Positions 1 through 8,391 of a DNA stretch of 64,000 nucleotides are shown here, in pieces. The stretch lies in contig NZ_CP094997.1 in the NCBI RefSeq assembly GCF_022869785.1, positions 744,001 to 808,000 on the forward strand, written 5' to 3'. The stretch comes from Dyadobacter chenwenxiniae. Lineage in GTDB: Bacteria > Bacteroidota > Bacteroidia > Cytophagales > Spirosomataceae. Numbering within the stretch: position 1 is the first letter of the stretch; every line of letters begins with the position of its first letter. The position numbers and the translations under genes are program-made. The notes under the pieces are model-generated. The model did not search any database. It was not told where the DNA came from and worked only from the letters and a program-made list of their open reading frames with translations.

Positions 1-570
1 ATTGCTGCCAGCATTCAATTTCCGGAAATAGCGGCCGGTTATACCAAGCGGATCATTGACAATGAATTGTTTAAGGAATGTGCCTCCGGGTGTTGTAAGC
101 TGGTTAAAGGCCGTATTCACCGACGCTTTGACCGAATCCGGAGCCAAGCGGCTGGCAATATGCGTATAATAGGAAGAATCGATCAGCTGCGGGAAATGAC
201 CGTACACGAATTGGTAAACATCTTCCTGAACAAATGGCCTTTCGGTCTGAATGTTCCTGATTGCGCCATTGGTATAGCGGATTAAGGAATCAGAAAACGC
301 TTCGGCAAGTAATTTGGCCTCGTCGGACGTGGTTTCCTCAGGAATGTCGAGGGAGAAAACGATCTGGTTAATGATGTTCTTGCTCTCGATCAGCCGGTTA
401 AACTCTTCAAAGCTTTTCCCCTTTGGCAGGGTGGCAAAGATGCTTTCCGTAACCTTTAACCGTGAAATCCCAAAGAGCAAAATACTGATAAGGGCAACCA
501 GACTCAGAAAAAATGCAGGTTTGTGTCTGGAAAGGAACTTATGTAACCTTAAAAGTAAATCTCCGATCAT
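1..570 (-). CDS. MMPL/RND-family exporter, N-terminal part (cut by window edge)
   Basis: Reading the complement from an ATG at 568-570 gives an open frame of 190 codons that runs off the left end of the window. The protein begins MIGDLLLRLHKFLSRHKP, has one hydrophobic segment at about residues 19-36 and then a polar, periplasm-like domain, which is how MMPL (RND superfamily) exporters begin. Such exporters are regular members of aryl-polyene and flexirubin clusters, where they are thought to move the pigment or its lipid precursor out of the inner membrane. It diverges from the tyrosine ammonia lyase gene, so the 145-bp gap probably carries promoters for both. The family call is by topology and context, since the catalytic Asp/Tyr-rich membrane part lies outside the window. 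Confidence 0.75.
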   Translation of the reverse strand, partial: MIGDLLLRLHKFLSRHKPAFFLSLVALISILLFGISRLKVTESIFATLPKGKSFEEFNRLIESKNIINQIVFSLDIPEETTSDEAKLLAEAFSDSLIRYTNGAIRNIQTERPFVQEDVYQFVYGHFPQLIDSSYYTHIASRLAPDSVKASVNTAFNQLTTPGGTFLKQFIVNDPLGITGRYFRKLNAGSN

Positions 571-656
571 TGAAAGGGGAACGTGAATGTCAGACAAAAG
601 TAAGCAAATGTAAAATTCCGGCAACTTCCGGTGGCACGTTTGCAGATTAGTCCATG

Positions 657-689
657 TTTGTCAAAACCGTAAAAAAAGATTTATTTTAC
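657..689 (+). promoter_or_regulatory. Possible promoter of the flexirubin operon
   Basis: TTTG at 657-660 is followed 21 bp later by TATTTTAC at 682-689, a partial match to the Bacteroidetes -33 TTTG / -7 TAnnTTTG pattern, 25 bp before the lyase start codon. The -7 element is imperfect, so this is only a candidate. Confidence 0.3.
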
Positions 690-714
690 GTAATATTAAT
701 TATGCAAACTATAA

Positions 715-2244
715 ATGAATAGTATTTCCTTAGCTCATATCGAGCAGTATGCTTTTGAAAAGAAGGAATTTATCTTAGCCGAAGACGCCCTCAATAAAGT
801 TTCTAAATCCTTTACATTTCTAACGAATTTCTCCAAAGATAAAATTATATACGGAATCAATACCGGGTTTGGTCCGATGGCCCAGTACCGGATCGAGACC
901 GATAAATTGAGTAATCTTCAATACAATCTGATCCGCAGCCATTCCAGCGGCATAGGGAAGCCACTCAACGAAATTTATGCCCGAAGCGTGATGGTGGCGC
1001 GTCTGAATTCGTTTTTACAGGCCAATTCCGGCGTCAGCACCGGTGTGATCCGGCAGCTCATAGCGTTTTTAAATAATGGCATCGTTCCCGAAATTTTTGA
1101 ACACGGCAGCGTCGGCGCAAGCGGGGACCTAGTGCAGCTTTCGCACCTGGGACTGAACCTGATCGGCGAGGGATATGTGTATGAGGCGGGCGTGCGGACC
1201 AAAACGGCCGATGTCTTGGCAAAGAACAACATTACCCTGCTCAAAATGGAGTTGCGTGACGGCCTTGGGCTGATCAACGGCACTTCATGCATGACAGGCA
1301 TTGCGGCTATCAACATTATATATGCTAAAAGGCTGTTGCAATGGGCCGTTGCCGCATCATCGATGCTGAATGAGGTGATCGAAGCATTCGATGATTCGTT
1401 TTCTAAGGAATTGAATGCTGTAAAACACCATAAGGGCCAACAGGTGATTGCGCAGCAAATGCGTGATTTTTTGGCTGGAAGTCAGCTTATTCGCAGCCGG
1501 GAAGAGCTTTTTAAAGACGATACGGCATTGCAACGGAAAGAATTTGAGCGCAAAATCCAGGAATATTACTCTGTTCGCTGCGTTCCGCAAATTCTGGGTC
1601 CTGTGCTTGACACATTGCAATATGCGCAGGAAGTGGTTGAAAATGAGTTGAATTCGACCAATGACAATCCTATCGTCAGTCCGGACGACAACAACGTTTT
1701 TCACGGTGGTAATTTCCATGGCGATTACATTTCATTGGAAATGGATAAAGTGAAAATTGTGCTTACCAAGCTCTCAATGCTCATGGAACGTCAACTCAAC
1801 TTCCTGATGAACAGTAAATTGAATGGCAAGTTTCCGCCGTTTCTGAATGCCGGGACATGGGGCTTGAATTTTGGATTCCAGGGCGTGCAGTTCACCGCAA
1901 CCTCAACGACGGCGGAAAATCAGGCATTATCAGGGTCGGTTTACGTGCATAGCATTCCAAACAACAATGATAATCAGGACATTGTGAGTATGGGAACCAA
2001 CAGTGCTGTTCTAGCCAAACAGGTTTTGGAAAACTCATTCCAAGTCATGTCAATCCACATTATGGCCATTTGCCAGGCGATTGATTTGCTGGAACCTGAG
2101 GAAAAAGAGCGTTTATCGCCCAATGCTAAATCCATTTACGGCCAGATCCGGCGACATGCGCATTTTGTAAAAGAAGACGTACCTCAGTCTGAAAGTATTG
2201 CTGCCGTTTTTGAGTATATCAAAGAAACCCCGTTTCAACTATGA
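715..2244 (+). CDS. Tyrosine ammonia lyase (HAL/PAL family)
   Basis: This 509-residue protein belongs to the aromatic amino acid lyases, which use a self-made MIO cofactor to remove ammonia. The MIO triad Ala-Ser-Gly is at residues 135-137 (GASGDL), and the active-site loop motif YGINTGFG is near residue 46. The substrate-selectivity stretch NLIRSHSSG at residues 71-79 matches, as I recall it, the characterised tyrosine ammonia lyase of Flavobacterium johnsoniae rather than PAL, so the product should be 4-coumarate. In flexirubin biosynthesis 4-coumarate is the aryl starter unit. It is the first gene of a packed operon and its stop overlaps the next start (ATGA). Histidine ammonia lyase is the main alternative, but no other hut genes are nearby. 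Confidence 0.9.
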   Translation: MNSISLAHIEQYAFEKKEFILAEDALNKVSKSFTFLTNFSKDKIIYGINTGFGPMAQYRIETDKLSNLQYNLIRSHSSGIGKPLNEIYARSVMVARLNSFLQANSGVSTGVIRQLIAFLNNGIVPEIFEHGSVGASGDLVQLSHLGLNLIGEGYVYEAGVRTKTADVLAKNNITLLKMELRDGLGLINGTSCMTGIAAINIIYAKRLLQWAVAASSMLNEVIEAFDDSFSKELNAVKHHKGQQVIAQQMRDFLAGSQLIRSREELFKDDTALQRKEFERKIQEYYSVRCVPQILGPVLDTLQYAQEVVENELNSTNDNPIVSPDDNNVFHGGNFHGDYISLEMDKVKIVLTKLSMLMERQLNFLMNSKLNGKFPPFLNAGTWGLNFGFQGVQFTATSTTAENQALSGSVYVHSIPNNNDNQDIVSMGTNSAVLAKQVLENSFQVMSIHIMAICQAIDLLEPEEKERLSPNAKSIYGQIRRHAHFVKEDVPQSESIAAVFEYIKETPFQL

Positions 2245-2972
2245 ACTGTGCATTGGTAACAGGCGCATCAAGAGGATTGGGGCGTGCCATTGCGGTGCAG
2301 CTGGCAAAAGATCACGGACTTTATATACTGATCAATTATGCCTCAAACCAGGCTGCTGCCGAGGAAACGCTTGCTGAAATTGAAGCTAGCGGAGGAGAAG
2401 GAGAGTTGCTGCCATTCAATGTTCAGACAAAAGCGGAAGTGGATGAGGCGCTGAACAAGTGGAGAGAAAGAAACGAGGAAAAACATATCAGTGTTTTGGT
2501 CAATAACGCCGGAATTACGCGGGATGGGCTCTTTATGTGGATGCCTGAGCAGGACTGGGACGATGTGGTGAATATTTCGGCCAAAGGACTTTTCAATGTT
2601 ACACAGAATGCAATCCAGCAAATGCTCAGAAAGCGTTCCGGCCGGATCGTGAACATTGCGTCGGTTTCGGGTATGAAAGGGGTTGCCGGACAAACTAATT
2701 ATTCGGCTGCAAAAGGGGCAATTATTGCAGCCACAAAAGCGTTGGCACAGGAAGTCGCCAAGCGCAAGATCACGGTGAATGCGGTGGCGCCAGGTTTCAT
2801 CACGAGTGATATGACCAAAGATCTAAATGAGGCCGAATTGAAACAAATGATCCCGATGAACCGTTTTGGACAGGCTGAGGAAGTCGCGCACCTGGTTAGT
2901 TTCCTGGTTTCAGATAAAGCCGCCTACATCACCGGCGAGGTAATTAATATCAACGGAGGAATTTATTCATAA
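2241..2972 (+). CDS. fabG: 3-oxoacyl-ACP reductase (FabG-like SDR)
   Basis: A 243-residue classical short-chain dehydrogenase. It shows the NADPH-binding TGASRGLGRAI motif at residues 7-17, NNAG near residue 90, and the catalytic Tyr-x3-Lys in NYSAAKGA near residue 155. It should reduce the beta-keto group after each condensation of the polyene chain on the ACP. The start codon overlaps the stop of the lyase by 4 bp, which indicates translational coupling. Its place between the lyase and a ketosynthase argues for a pigment-dedicated reductase rather than the housekeeping FabG. Confidence 0.88.
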   Translation: MNCALVTGASRGLGRAIAVQLAKDHGLYILINYASNQAAAEETLAEIEASGGEGELLPFNVQTKAEVDEALNKWRERNEEKHISVLVNNAGITRDGLFMWMPEQDWDDVVNISAKGLFNVTQNAIQQMLRKRSGRIVNIASVSGMKGVAGQTNYSAAKGAIIAATKALAQEVAKRKITVNAVAPGFITSDMTKDLNEAELKQMIPMNRFGQAEEVAHLVSFLVSDKAAYITGEVININGGIYS

Positions 2973-2975
2973 TTG

Positions 2976-4196
2976 ATGGATCATAGAGTTGTCGTAACCG
3001 GAATAGGGATTTATTCTTGCCTGGGTGCAAACCTGAACGAGGTCACGAAATCGTTATATGCCGGCAAAAGCGGGATTGTTTTTGATCAGGTCAGGAAGGA
3101 TTTTGGCTTTCGTTCCGCTTTAACGGGTATGGTTCCTGAGCCGGATTTGAAAAATTACCTGTCCAGAAGGCAGCGCCTGGGCATGCATCAGCCTGCGATC
3201 TACGCATACATGGCAACCCGCCAGGCGCTCGAACTGTCCGGGCTAGAGGTGGATTTCCTCGAAACCACAGAAACAGGCATCATTTATGGCAACGACAGCA
3301 CCGCAGCATCCGTGGTGGAAGCAGTTGACAAGGCCAAAGAAAAGCACGACACGACATTAATCGGAAGCGGCGCTATTTTTCAAAACATGAATAGCACGGT
3401 CAATATGAACTTGTCGACGATCTTTAAGTTGAAGGGCATCAACTTTACGCTCAGCGCCGCTTGCGCGTCTGGTTCACATTCAATAGGAATGGGTTATCTG
3501 ATGATCAGGCAGGGGTTACAGGACAGGATCATTTGCGGCGGTGCACAGGAGATTAATTCAGCTGCTATGGCTAGTTTTGATGGCCTGGGAACGTTCTCCA
3601 TGCGCGAATCGGATCCCACAAAAGCATCCCGGCCCTTTGATCGGGACCGCGACGGGCTCATCCCGAGCGGCGGCGCAGCCACCGTCATTCTTGAATCTTA
3701 CGAAGCCGCAGTGAAGCGCGGCGCTCCGATCCTGGCTGAGCTGATCGGTTACGGGTTCTCATCCAATGGTGACCATATTTCTAACCCAAGCATTGACGGA
3801 CAAACCCGCTCTCTGCGAATGGCCATGACTCAGGCGGGCATTGCAGCCAGCGATGTAGATTACATTAACGCGCATGCAACGTCTACGCCGGTGGGCGACG
3901 GAAGTGAAGCCCGGGCTATTTTTGATGTGTTTGGTAGTAAAACGCCCGTGAGTTCAACCAAATCCATGACAGGTCACGAATGCTGGATGGCCGGCGCGAG
4001 CGAGATTGTGTATTCTCTGTTGATGATGCAAAATTCCTTTATTGCACCGAACATCAACTTCGAAAATCCCGACGAAGATTCGGCCCGGATCAACGTCGTG
4101 GCACAAACTAAAGAGCAGGATATCAATTGCTTCCTATCTAATTCATTTGGTTTTGGTGGGACAAATTCTACGCTGATTCTCAAAAAGATCGACTGA
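2976..4196 (+). CDS. Beta-ketoacyl-ACP synthase (KAS I/II type)
   Basis: About 406 residues with the complete condensing-enzyme triad: Cys163 in AACASG, His in NAHATSTP and His in GHECWMAGASE. It should perform decarboxylative Claisen condensations that lengthen the polyene. An upstream in-frame TTG at 2973 directly follows the previous stop, but the ATG at 2976 (MDHRVVVTG) fits the family N-terminus better. It lies 3 bp after the reductase. The second His motif lacks the usual GHTxGAAG wording, which suggests a branch specialised for the pigment pathway. Confidence 0.88.
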   Translation: MDHRVVVTGIGIYSCLGANLNEVTKSLYAGKSGIVFDQVRKDFGFRSALTGMVPEPDLKNYLSRRQRLGMHQPAIYAYMATRQALELSGLEVDFLETTETGIIYGNDSTAASVVEAVDKAKEKHDTTLIGSGAIFQNMNSTVNMNLSTIFKLKGINFTLSAACASGSHSIGMGYLMIRQGLQDRIICGGAQEINSAAMASFDGLGTFSMRESDPTKASRPFDRDRDGLIPSGGAATVILESYEAAVKRGAPILAELIGYGFSSNGDHISNPSIDGQTRSLRMAMTQAGIAASDVDYINAHATSTPVGDGSEARAIFDVFGSKTPVSSTKSMTGHECWMAGASEIVYSLLMMQNSFIAPNINFENPDEDSARINVVAQTKEQDINCFLSNSFGFGGTNSTLILKKID

Positions 4197-4378
4197 CCGG
4201 GTGCGCGGCAGTTGCATAAACTTCGTGACCGGCAGTCCCTGGCAACCATAAATTTGTATTTTTGTTCTGCTCCGTATTCTATTATGGCATTCAATGATTT
4301 TTAAGCGGAATTATTGTGCAAGCCTTAGAATTTATTTGAAAAAAGAGCAATATTTTTAAACTATCAGCCAGAATAATC

Positions 4379-4386
4379 TAATTTTG
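4379..4386 (+). promoter_or_regulatory. Candidate -7 element upstream of ACP1
   Basis: TAATTTTG matches the Bacteroidetes -7 consensus TAnnTTTG exactly, inside a 195-bp gap in an otherwise packed operon. No TTG lies at the right -33 distance (only a T-run near 4353-4357). The implied start site is at or just before the ACP start codon, so if it is real the transcript is nearly leaderless, or translation begins at the next Met (4413). Confidence 0.33.
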
Positions 4387-4391
4387 TAGCC

Positions 4392-4658
4392 ATGTATGTT
4401 AACGACGTAAAAATGAGTTGGGAAGAAGTTATCGAAGAAACGAGGGATTTTTTATCTGAGGAGTTTGAGGTGGACCGGAATCTGATTCTTCCTGAAAACA
4501 GTCTCAAAGAAACGCTCGATTTGGACAGTCTTGACTATGTGGATCTCGTTGTGCTCATTGAAGAAAATCTTAACATTAAAATTACCGGTGAGGATTTCAA
4601 AGAGATTGTAACATTCGGCGATTTCTATCAGCTTGTCCGTAAGAAACTAAATTTGTAG
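4392..4658 (+). CDS. Acyl carrier protein (first of two)
   Basis: An 88-residue acidic protein with the phosphopantetheine attachment Ser46 in the DLDSLDYVDL motif, typical for helix II of an ACP. It should carry the growing aryl-polyene chain between ketosynthase, reductase and dehydratase. It is followed after 2 bp by the acyltransferase. A second possible start is the Met at residue 8 (4413). Sequence divergence from the second ACP at 8126 suggests separate roles, for example starter loading versus elongation, but that is inference. Confidence 0.9.
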   Translation: MYVNDVKMSWEEVIEETRDFLSEEFEVDRNLILPENSLKETLDLDSLDYVDLVVLIEENLNIKITGEDFKEIVTFGDFYQLVRKKLNL

Positions 4659-4660
4659 GC

Positions 4661-5527
4661 ATGAGCCGTTGGGATGGTAAGACCAAAGGATCATTAGCGG
4701 GTTATAAAATTTTTCTCTTCTTTATCAATACGCTTGGGCTGAACTTTGCCTACGGGCTTTTGCAACTGGTAACATACTATTATTATCTGTTTGCAAAAAA
4801 GCAAAGAAGCGCCTTGCTGGACTTTTACCAAAATATCCTTCATTTTCCTGTTGCGAAGGCCAAAAAGCTGGCCAGAAAGAATTTTTACATTTTCGGCCAA
4901 ACATTGGTTGACCGTGCCGCATTTTTGCTTGGCAAGACCGAGCATTTTACGCATGTTTTTGAAAATGAGCAATATCTGATTGATATCCGCGAAGGTGGAA
5001 AAGGGGGAATATTACTGAGTGCGCATCTGGGCAATTGGGAAACGGCCGGGAACTTGCTGAAAGGGCGCGTTACGCCAACCATTAACATTGTCATGCTGGA
5101 TGCGGAAGTTGAAAGTATCAAACAGTTTATGGACACGTCGACAGGCGGTTCGCGCTTTAAAGTAATTGCGATCAAGGAAGACCTTTCCCACATTATAGCG
5201 ATTCGTAATGCGCTGGTTAATAATGAATTCATAGCCATCCATTCCGATCGTTATCTCGACGGCGCGAAATTTATTGAACTGGATTTCCTTGGAAAAAAAG
5301 CAAAGTTCCCCTATGGGCCATTTGTGATCGCTTCCAAGTTTGATGCACCGGTAACATTTGTGTTTGCAGCAAAAGATGGTAAATACAGCTACCACCTGAG
5401 CGCAACAATGCCGATTACCGACAAATTAAAACCAGAAGAAATCGCCAGATTATACGTGGCAGAGCTGGAACGAAAAGTGCAGGAATATCCCGAACAATGG
5501 TTTAACTATTTCAACTTTTATGTTTAA
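4661..5527 (+). CDS. LpxL/HtrB-like lysophospholipid acyltransferase
   Basis: A 288-residue protein of the bacterial lipid A acyltransferase family. It has an N-terminal membrane segment (about residues 15-38), the catalytic HLGNWE motif near residue 125, and a second conserved block HSDRYLDGAKF near residue 192. Members in aryl-polyene clusters are thought to attach an acyl or polyenoyl chain to a membrane lipid. Two bp separate it from the ACP gene, and its stop overlaps the next start (TAATG at 5525-5529). Its partner substrate cannot be read from sequence. Confidence 0.82.
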   Translation: MSRWDGKTKGSLAGYKIFLFFINTLGLNFAYGLLQLVTYYYYLFAKKQRSALLDFYQNILHFPVAKAKKLARKNFYIFGQTLVDRAAFLLGKTEHFTHVFENEQYLIDIREGGKGGILLSAHLGNWETAGNLLKGRVTPTINIVMLDAEVESIKQFMDTSTGGSRFKVIAIKEDLSHIIAIRNALVNNEFIAIHSDRYLDGAKFIELDFLGKKAKFPYGPFVIASKFDAPVTFVFAAKDGKYSYHLSATMPITDKLKPEEIARLYVAELERKVQEYPEQWFNYFNFYV

Positions 5528-5946
5528 TGATCGTGCCCCAAGTGTCTATTAATCAATATATTCCGCATAGGGAGCCCTTTATCATGATCAGCAGTCTGGT
5601 AAGCGTTACGGCTGAAAGGTTTGAATCGGAATTTGTTATTGAAGAGCATAATGTGCTGGTCGAAAACGGACATTTTACGGAATCGGGACTGCTGGAAAAC
5701 ATTGCGCAAACTTGTGCGGCATCATTCGGGTTTTTAGCACGTGAGGAAGCGGGAGAGCCTAAAATCGGCTTTATTGGCGCAATGACCAAAGTAGAAGTTT
5801 CGGCGCTTCCGCCGGTCCATTCAACAATCCGGACCATTGTGATTCCACTACATCAGTTAGGAAATATTTACCTCGTTAAAGGGGAAAGTTTCATGGAAGG
5901 GCGTATATTGCTCGGCTGTGAAATGAAGATTGTGGTGACACAATAA
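5527..5946 (+). CDS. FabZ-like 3-hydroxyacyl-ACP dehydratase (hotdog fold)
   Basis: 139 residues. The HREPFIMISSL stretch near residue 12 corresponds to the catalytic-His motif of FabZ, and the LLENIAQ segment near residue 56 supplies the catalytic acidic residue. It should dehydrate 3-hydroxyacyl-ACP to the trans-2-enoyl form; without an enoyl reductase the double bonds stay and a polyene results. It is translationally coupled to the acyltransferase. A second hotdog dehydratase is at 11968, so the cluster resembles aryl-polyene systems that have two of them. Confidence 0.8.
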   Translation: MIVPQVSINQYIPHREPFIMISSLVSVTAERFESEFVIEEHNVLVENGHFTESGLLENIAQTCAASFGFLAREEAGEPKIGFIGAMTKVEVSALPPVHSTIRTIVIPLHQLGNIYLVKGESFMEGRILLGCEMKIVVTQ

Positions 5947-5968
5947 CCCCTAACGAGATTGAAAACAT

Positions 5969-6382
5969 ATGATTGCTTCGGAGATCGAAATTGATATACG
6001 TTTCAGTGAAACAGATGCAATGGGCGTGGTTTGGCATGGAAACTACCTCAAATTTTTTGAAGACGGAAGAGAAGCATTTGGCAAAACATACGGATTGGAA
6101 TACCTGACGATTTTTGACAAAGGCTATTTCACACCCATCGTAAAATCCGAAATTGACCATAAGGCGCCCGTCTATTACGGACAGATTATCAAGGTGATAA
6201 CCAAATATGTTCCTGCTAAATCTGCAAAGATCCAGTTTGAGTACGAGGTTGTTAACCTGACAACAGGCGAATTGTGTGCCGTAGGAAAGACAATGCAGGT
6301 CTTTTTGGACAAGGAAACGCGCACGTTGGAATTGATTACGCCCGATTTTTACCGGGAATGGAAAGAAATAAATAAGGTTTAG
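5969..6382 (+). CDS. Acyl-CoA/ACP thioesterase (4HBT, YbgC-like)
   Basis: 137 residues with the 4-hydroxybenzoyl-CoA thioesterase signature: SETDAMGVVWHGNYLKFFE near residues 12-30, containing the catalytic Asp and the conserved HGNY. It probably hydrolyses a thioester in the pigment pathway, either chain release or editing of stalled ACP. It sits 22 bp after the dehydratase and 10 bp before the next ketosynthase. Thioesterases of this type are a standard part of aryl-polyene clusters. Confidence 0.82.
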   Translation: MIASEIEIDIRFSETDAMGVVWHGNYLKFFEDGREAFGKTYGLEYLTIFDKGYFTPIVKSEIDHKAPVYYGQIIKVITKYVPAKSAKIQFEYEVVNLTTGELCAVGKTMQVFLDKETRTLELITPDFYREWKEINKV

Positions 6383-6392
6383 TAAAATCAGC

Positions 6393-7475
6393 ATGACCTA
6401 CATTGGTGCCGAAGTTATCATAAGTCCATTGGGTAGGACCACAGCTGAAAATTGGGCTGCTATCCGTGCAAACCAGTCGGGGATTTCCTTGGTTAAACGG
6501 GCCGGCTTTGATAAATCAGATCTTTATTTATCGAAAATGCTGGATCTGGTTGATGATTATAAATTTGAAAAGCTTCTCATAGATGCGTTATCGACTGTTG
6601 CACAAGAAATTGATCCTGCAATCCTGACTTCGGACAGAACCATTGTTATCATCAGCTCGACGAAAGGTGAACTGGATAAAAACATCCACGACCAGTTTGG
6701 AAAGAGCATTTCGGCATTGATTTCCCGGTTTTTGCTTGCAAATCAGCCAGTTGTGCTTTCGAATGCTTGCATATCGGGTGTGTTGGCCATCAATGCAGCT
6801 GGTAATTTTATTGATGCGCAAATTTACGATCATGCTGTTGTTATTGGTTGCGATCTGATCTCCGACTTTGTGATTTATGGATTTCAATCGCTTTTCGCAG
6901 TGAGCGATCAGCCTTGTGCGCCTTTTGATACTTTACGCAACGGAATTACAATGGGCGAGGGCTGTGGCGCTGTTGTGGTGTCGCAGACAAAGAATATTTT
7001 CCGGAATGGCGCTTTGCAGCTGTTATCCGGCACAAGTGCCAACGATGCCAACCACATTTCCGGACCATCGCGAACAGGTGAAGGCCTTTTTCGGAGCGTA
7101 AAAAAGACTTTGGAAAACAATCAGCTTACGGCGGAGGACATTGACTTTGTGTGTGCCCACGGAACGGCCACTGTATTTAATGATGAAATGGAATCGATTG
7201 CTTTCGACCGTCTAGGCCTCAGTGACGTCCATCTCAGCAGTTTGAAGGGGTATTTCGGTCATACACTTGGCGCTGCCGGTGTAATCGAAACTGCTGCCTC
7301 CATGCAAATGATGCGGCATGGCCTTTTGGTGAAAAGCCTGGGATACAGGGAAAGTGGGACTTCGAGAAAATTAAATGTCATTGCAGAAAATGCCGCTAGT
7401 CAGCCAGAGACGATCCTGAAAACAGCATCCGGATTTGGCGGCGGAAATGCATCTTTGATTATCAGAAGTTTATGA
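6393..7475 (+). CDS. Beta-ketoacyl synthase (second)
   Basis: 360 residues, somewhat shorter than the usual 400-410. All three catalytic residues are visible: Cys126 in NACISGV, His in CAHGTATVFND and His in GYFGHTLGAAG. It is therefore likely an active condensing enzyme and not a chain length factor. The N-terminal third is compressed compared with FabF. The stop overlaps the next start by 4 bp. It may act on the starter unit or form a heterodimer with the short protein that follows; neither can be shown here. Confidence 0.82.
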   Translation: MTYIGAEVIISPLGRTTAENWAAIRANQSGISLVKRAGFDKSDLYLSKMLDLVDDYKFEKLLIDALSTVAQEIDPAILTSDRTIVIISSTKGELDKNIHDQFGKSISALISRFLLANQPVVLSNACISGVLAINAAGNFIDAQIYDHAVVIGCDLISDFVIYGFQSLFAVSDQPCAPFDTLRNGITMGEGCGAVVVSQTKNIFRNGALQLLSGTSANDANHISGPSRTGEGLFRSVKKTLENNQLTAEDIDFVCAHGTATVFNDEMESIAFDRLGLSDVHLSSLKGYFGHTLGAAGVIETAASMQMMRHGLLVKSLGYRESGTSRKLNVIAENAASQPETILKTASGFGGGNASLIIRSL

Positions 7476-8092
7476 GTTGTATTACCACATTTTGTTATTT
7501 ATCCCCAGACCAGTGTTCGGTGAACGGTGAAATTGTTTCCACGCGCCACATGAGTTCCGCCGATAGTTGGTTTAAACAGATTTATAAGGAGCAGGAATTT
7601 GTATACCCCAAGTTTTACAAAATGGACGCGCTGTCGCAGGCTGGCTTTCTGGCGTCTGAATTGATAAAAAGATCAAATCAGGGACTTACCAGCGAATATA
7701 AGGACGACGAGATAGCGATGCTTTTTGCAAACCAATCGTCCAGCGCGGATACGGATATGCGGTTTATGCATTCCTACGAGCACAATGGTGCGCCGAGTCC
7801 TTCTTTATTTGTATACACATTACCCAATATCGTTTTGGGCGAAATAGCAATCAGAAACAAGTGGTATGGCGAAAATATGTTCGCTGTTTTGCCTAAATTC
7901 GCACCCGGTTTTTTCGTAGACTACGGGAAGATTCTCCTGTCAACCGGCGCGAAAGCGTTACTTTGCGGGTGGCTGGGAGTCCTCGGGGATGACATTGAAG
8001 TGTTCGTATTCTTAGTGGAAAGCGAATCGGATAATGGCAGTGATTTCAACGTGGAAAACCTTACGGACCTCGCACAATTGGGCCATCCATAA
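7472..8092 (+). CDS. Short ketosynthase-like protein of unknown role
   Basis: 206 residues, translationally coupled to the ketosynthase before it. The layout (DALSQAGFLASELIKRSNQ, then a block ending APSPSLFVYTLPNIVLGEIAIRN) resembles the N-terminal half of a thiolase-fold ketosynthase: the TLPN segment lies where ketosynthases have their dimer and active-site region, yet there is no active-site Cys motif and no C-terminal His motifs. Proteins of this length occur in flexirubin clusters next to ketosynthases. A structural partner or chain-length role is possible but unproven. Confidence 0.6.
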   Translation: MSCITTFCYLSPDQCSVNGEIVSTRHMSSADSWFKQIYKEQEFVYPKFYKMDALSQAGFLASELIKRSNQGLTSEYKDDEIAMLFANQSSSADTDMRFMHSYEHNGAPSPSLFVYTLPNIVLGEIAIRNKWYGENMFAVLPKFAPGFFVDYGKILLSTGAKALLCGWLGVLGDDIEVFVFLVESESDNGSDFNVENLTDLAQLGHP

Positions 8093-8125
8093 CAACTCGA
8101 ATTTAAGTTTACTTATGAATTTACA

Positions 8126-8383
8126 ATGGATAATTTAAAGGAAGATCTTAAAAAACAAATCATAGAGCAGTTAAACCTCGAAGATATTACGCCTGCCGAC
8201 ATAGCGGACGACGCATTATTGTTCGCTGACGCAGGTCTTGGACTTGATTCCATTGATGCGCTGGAACTGATTGTACTGCTCGAAAAATACCATGCAATAC
8301 AAGTCGTTAATCCGGAAGAAGGGAAGGTCGCATTTAAGTCGATCGATACAATGGCCGAATATATCCGTCAAAGGAAAAGCTGA
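8126..8383 (+). CDS. Acyl carrier protein (second of two)
   Basis: 85 residues with the phosphopantetheine Ser42 in GLGLDSIDALEL, the standard ACP attachment motif. It lies 33 bp after the short ketosynthase-like gene and 8 bp before the third ketosynthase. Like the ACP at 4392 it should carry intermediates of the aryl polyene. Confidence 0.9.
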   Translation: MDNLKEDLKKQIIEQLNLEDITPADIADDALLFADAGLGLDSIDALELIVLLEKYHAIQVVNPEEGKVAFKSIDTMAEYIRQRKS

Positions 8384-8391
8384 AAACTAAA

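Noticed and set aside
67..586. Two + strand open frames at the left end
   Set aside because: They are shadows of the MMPL-type frame on the complement, which has the membrane segment and the coherent start at 570.
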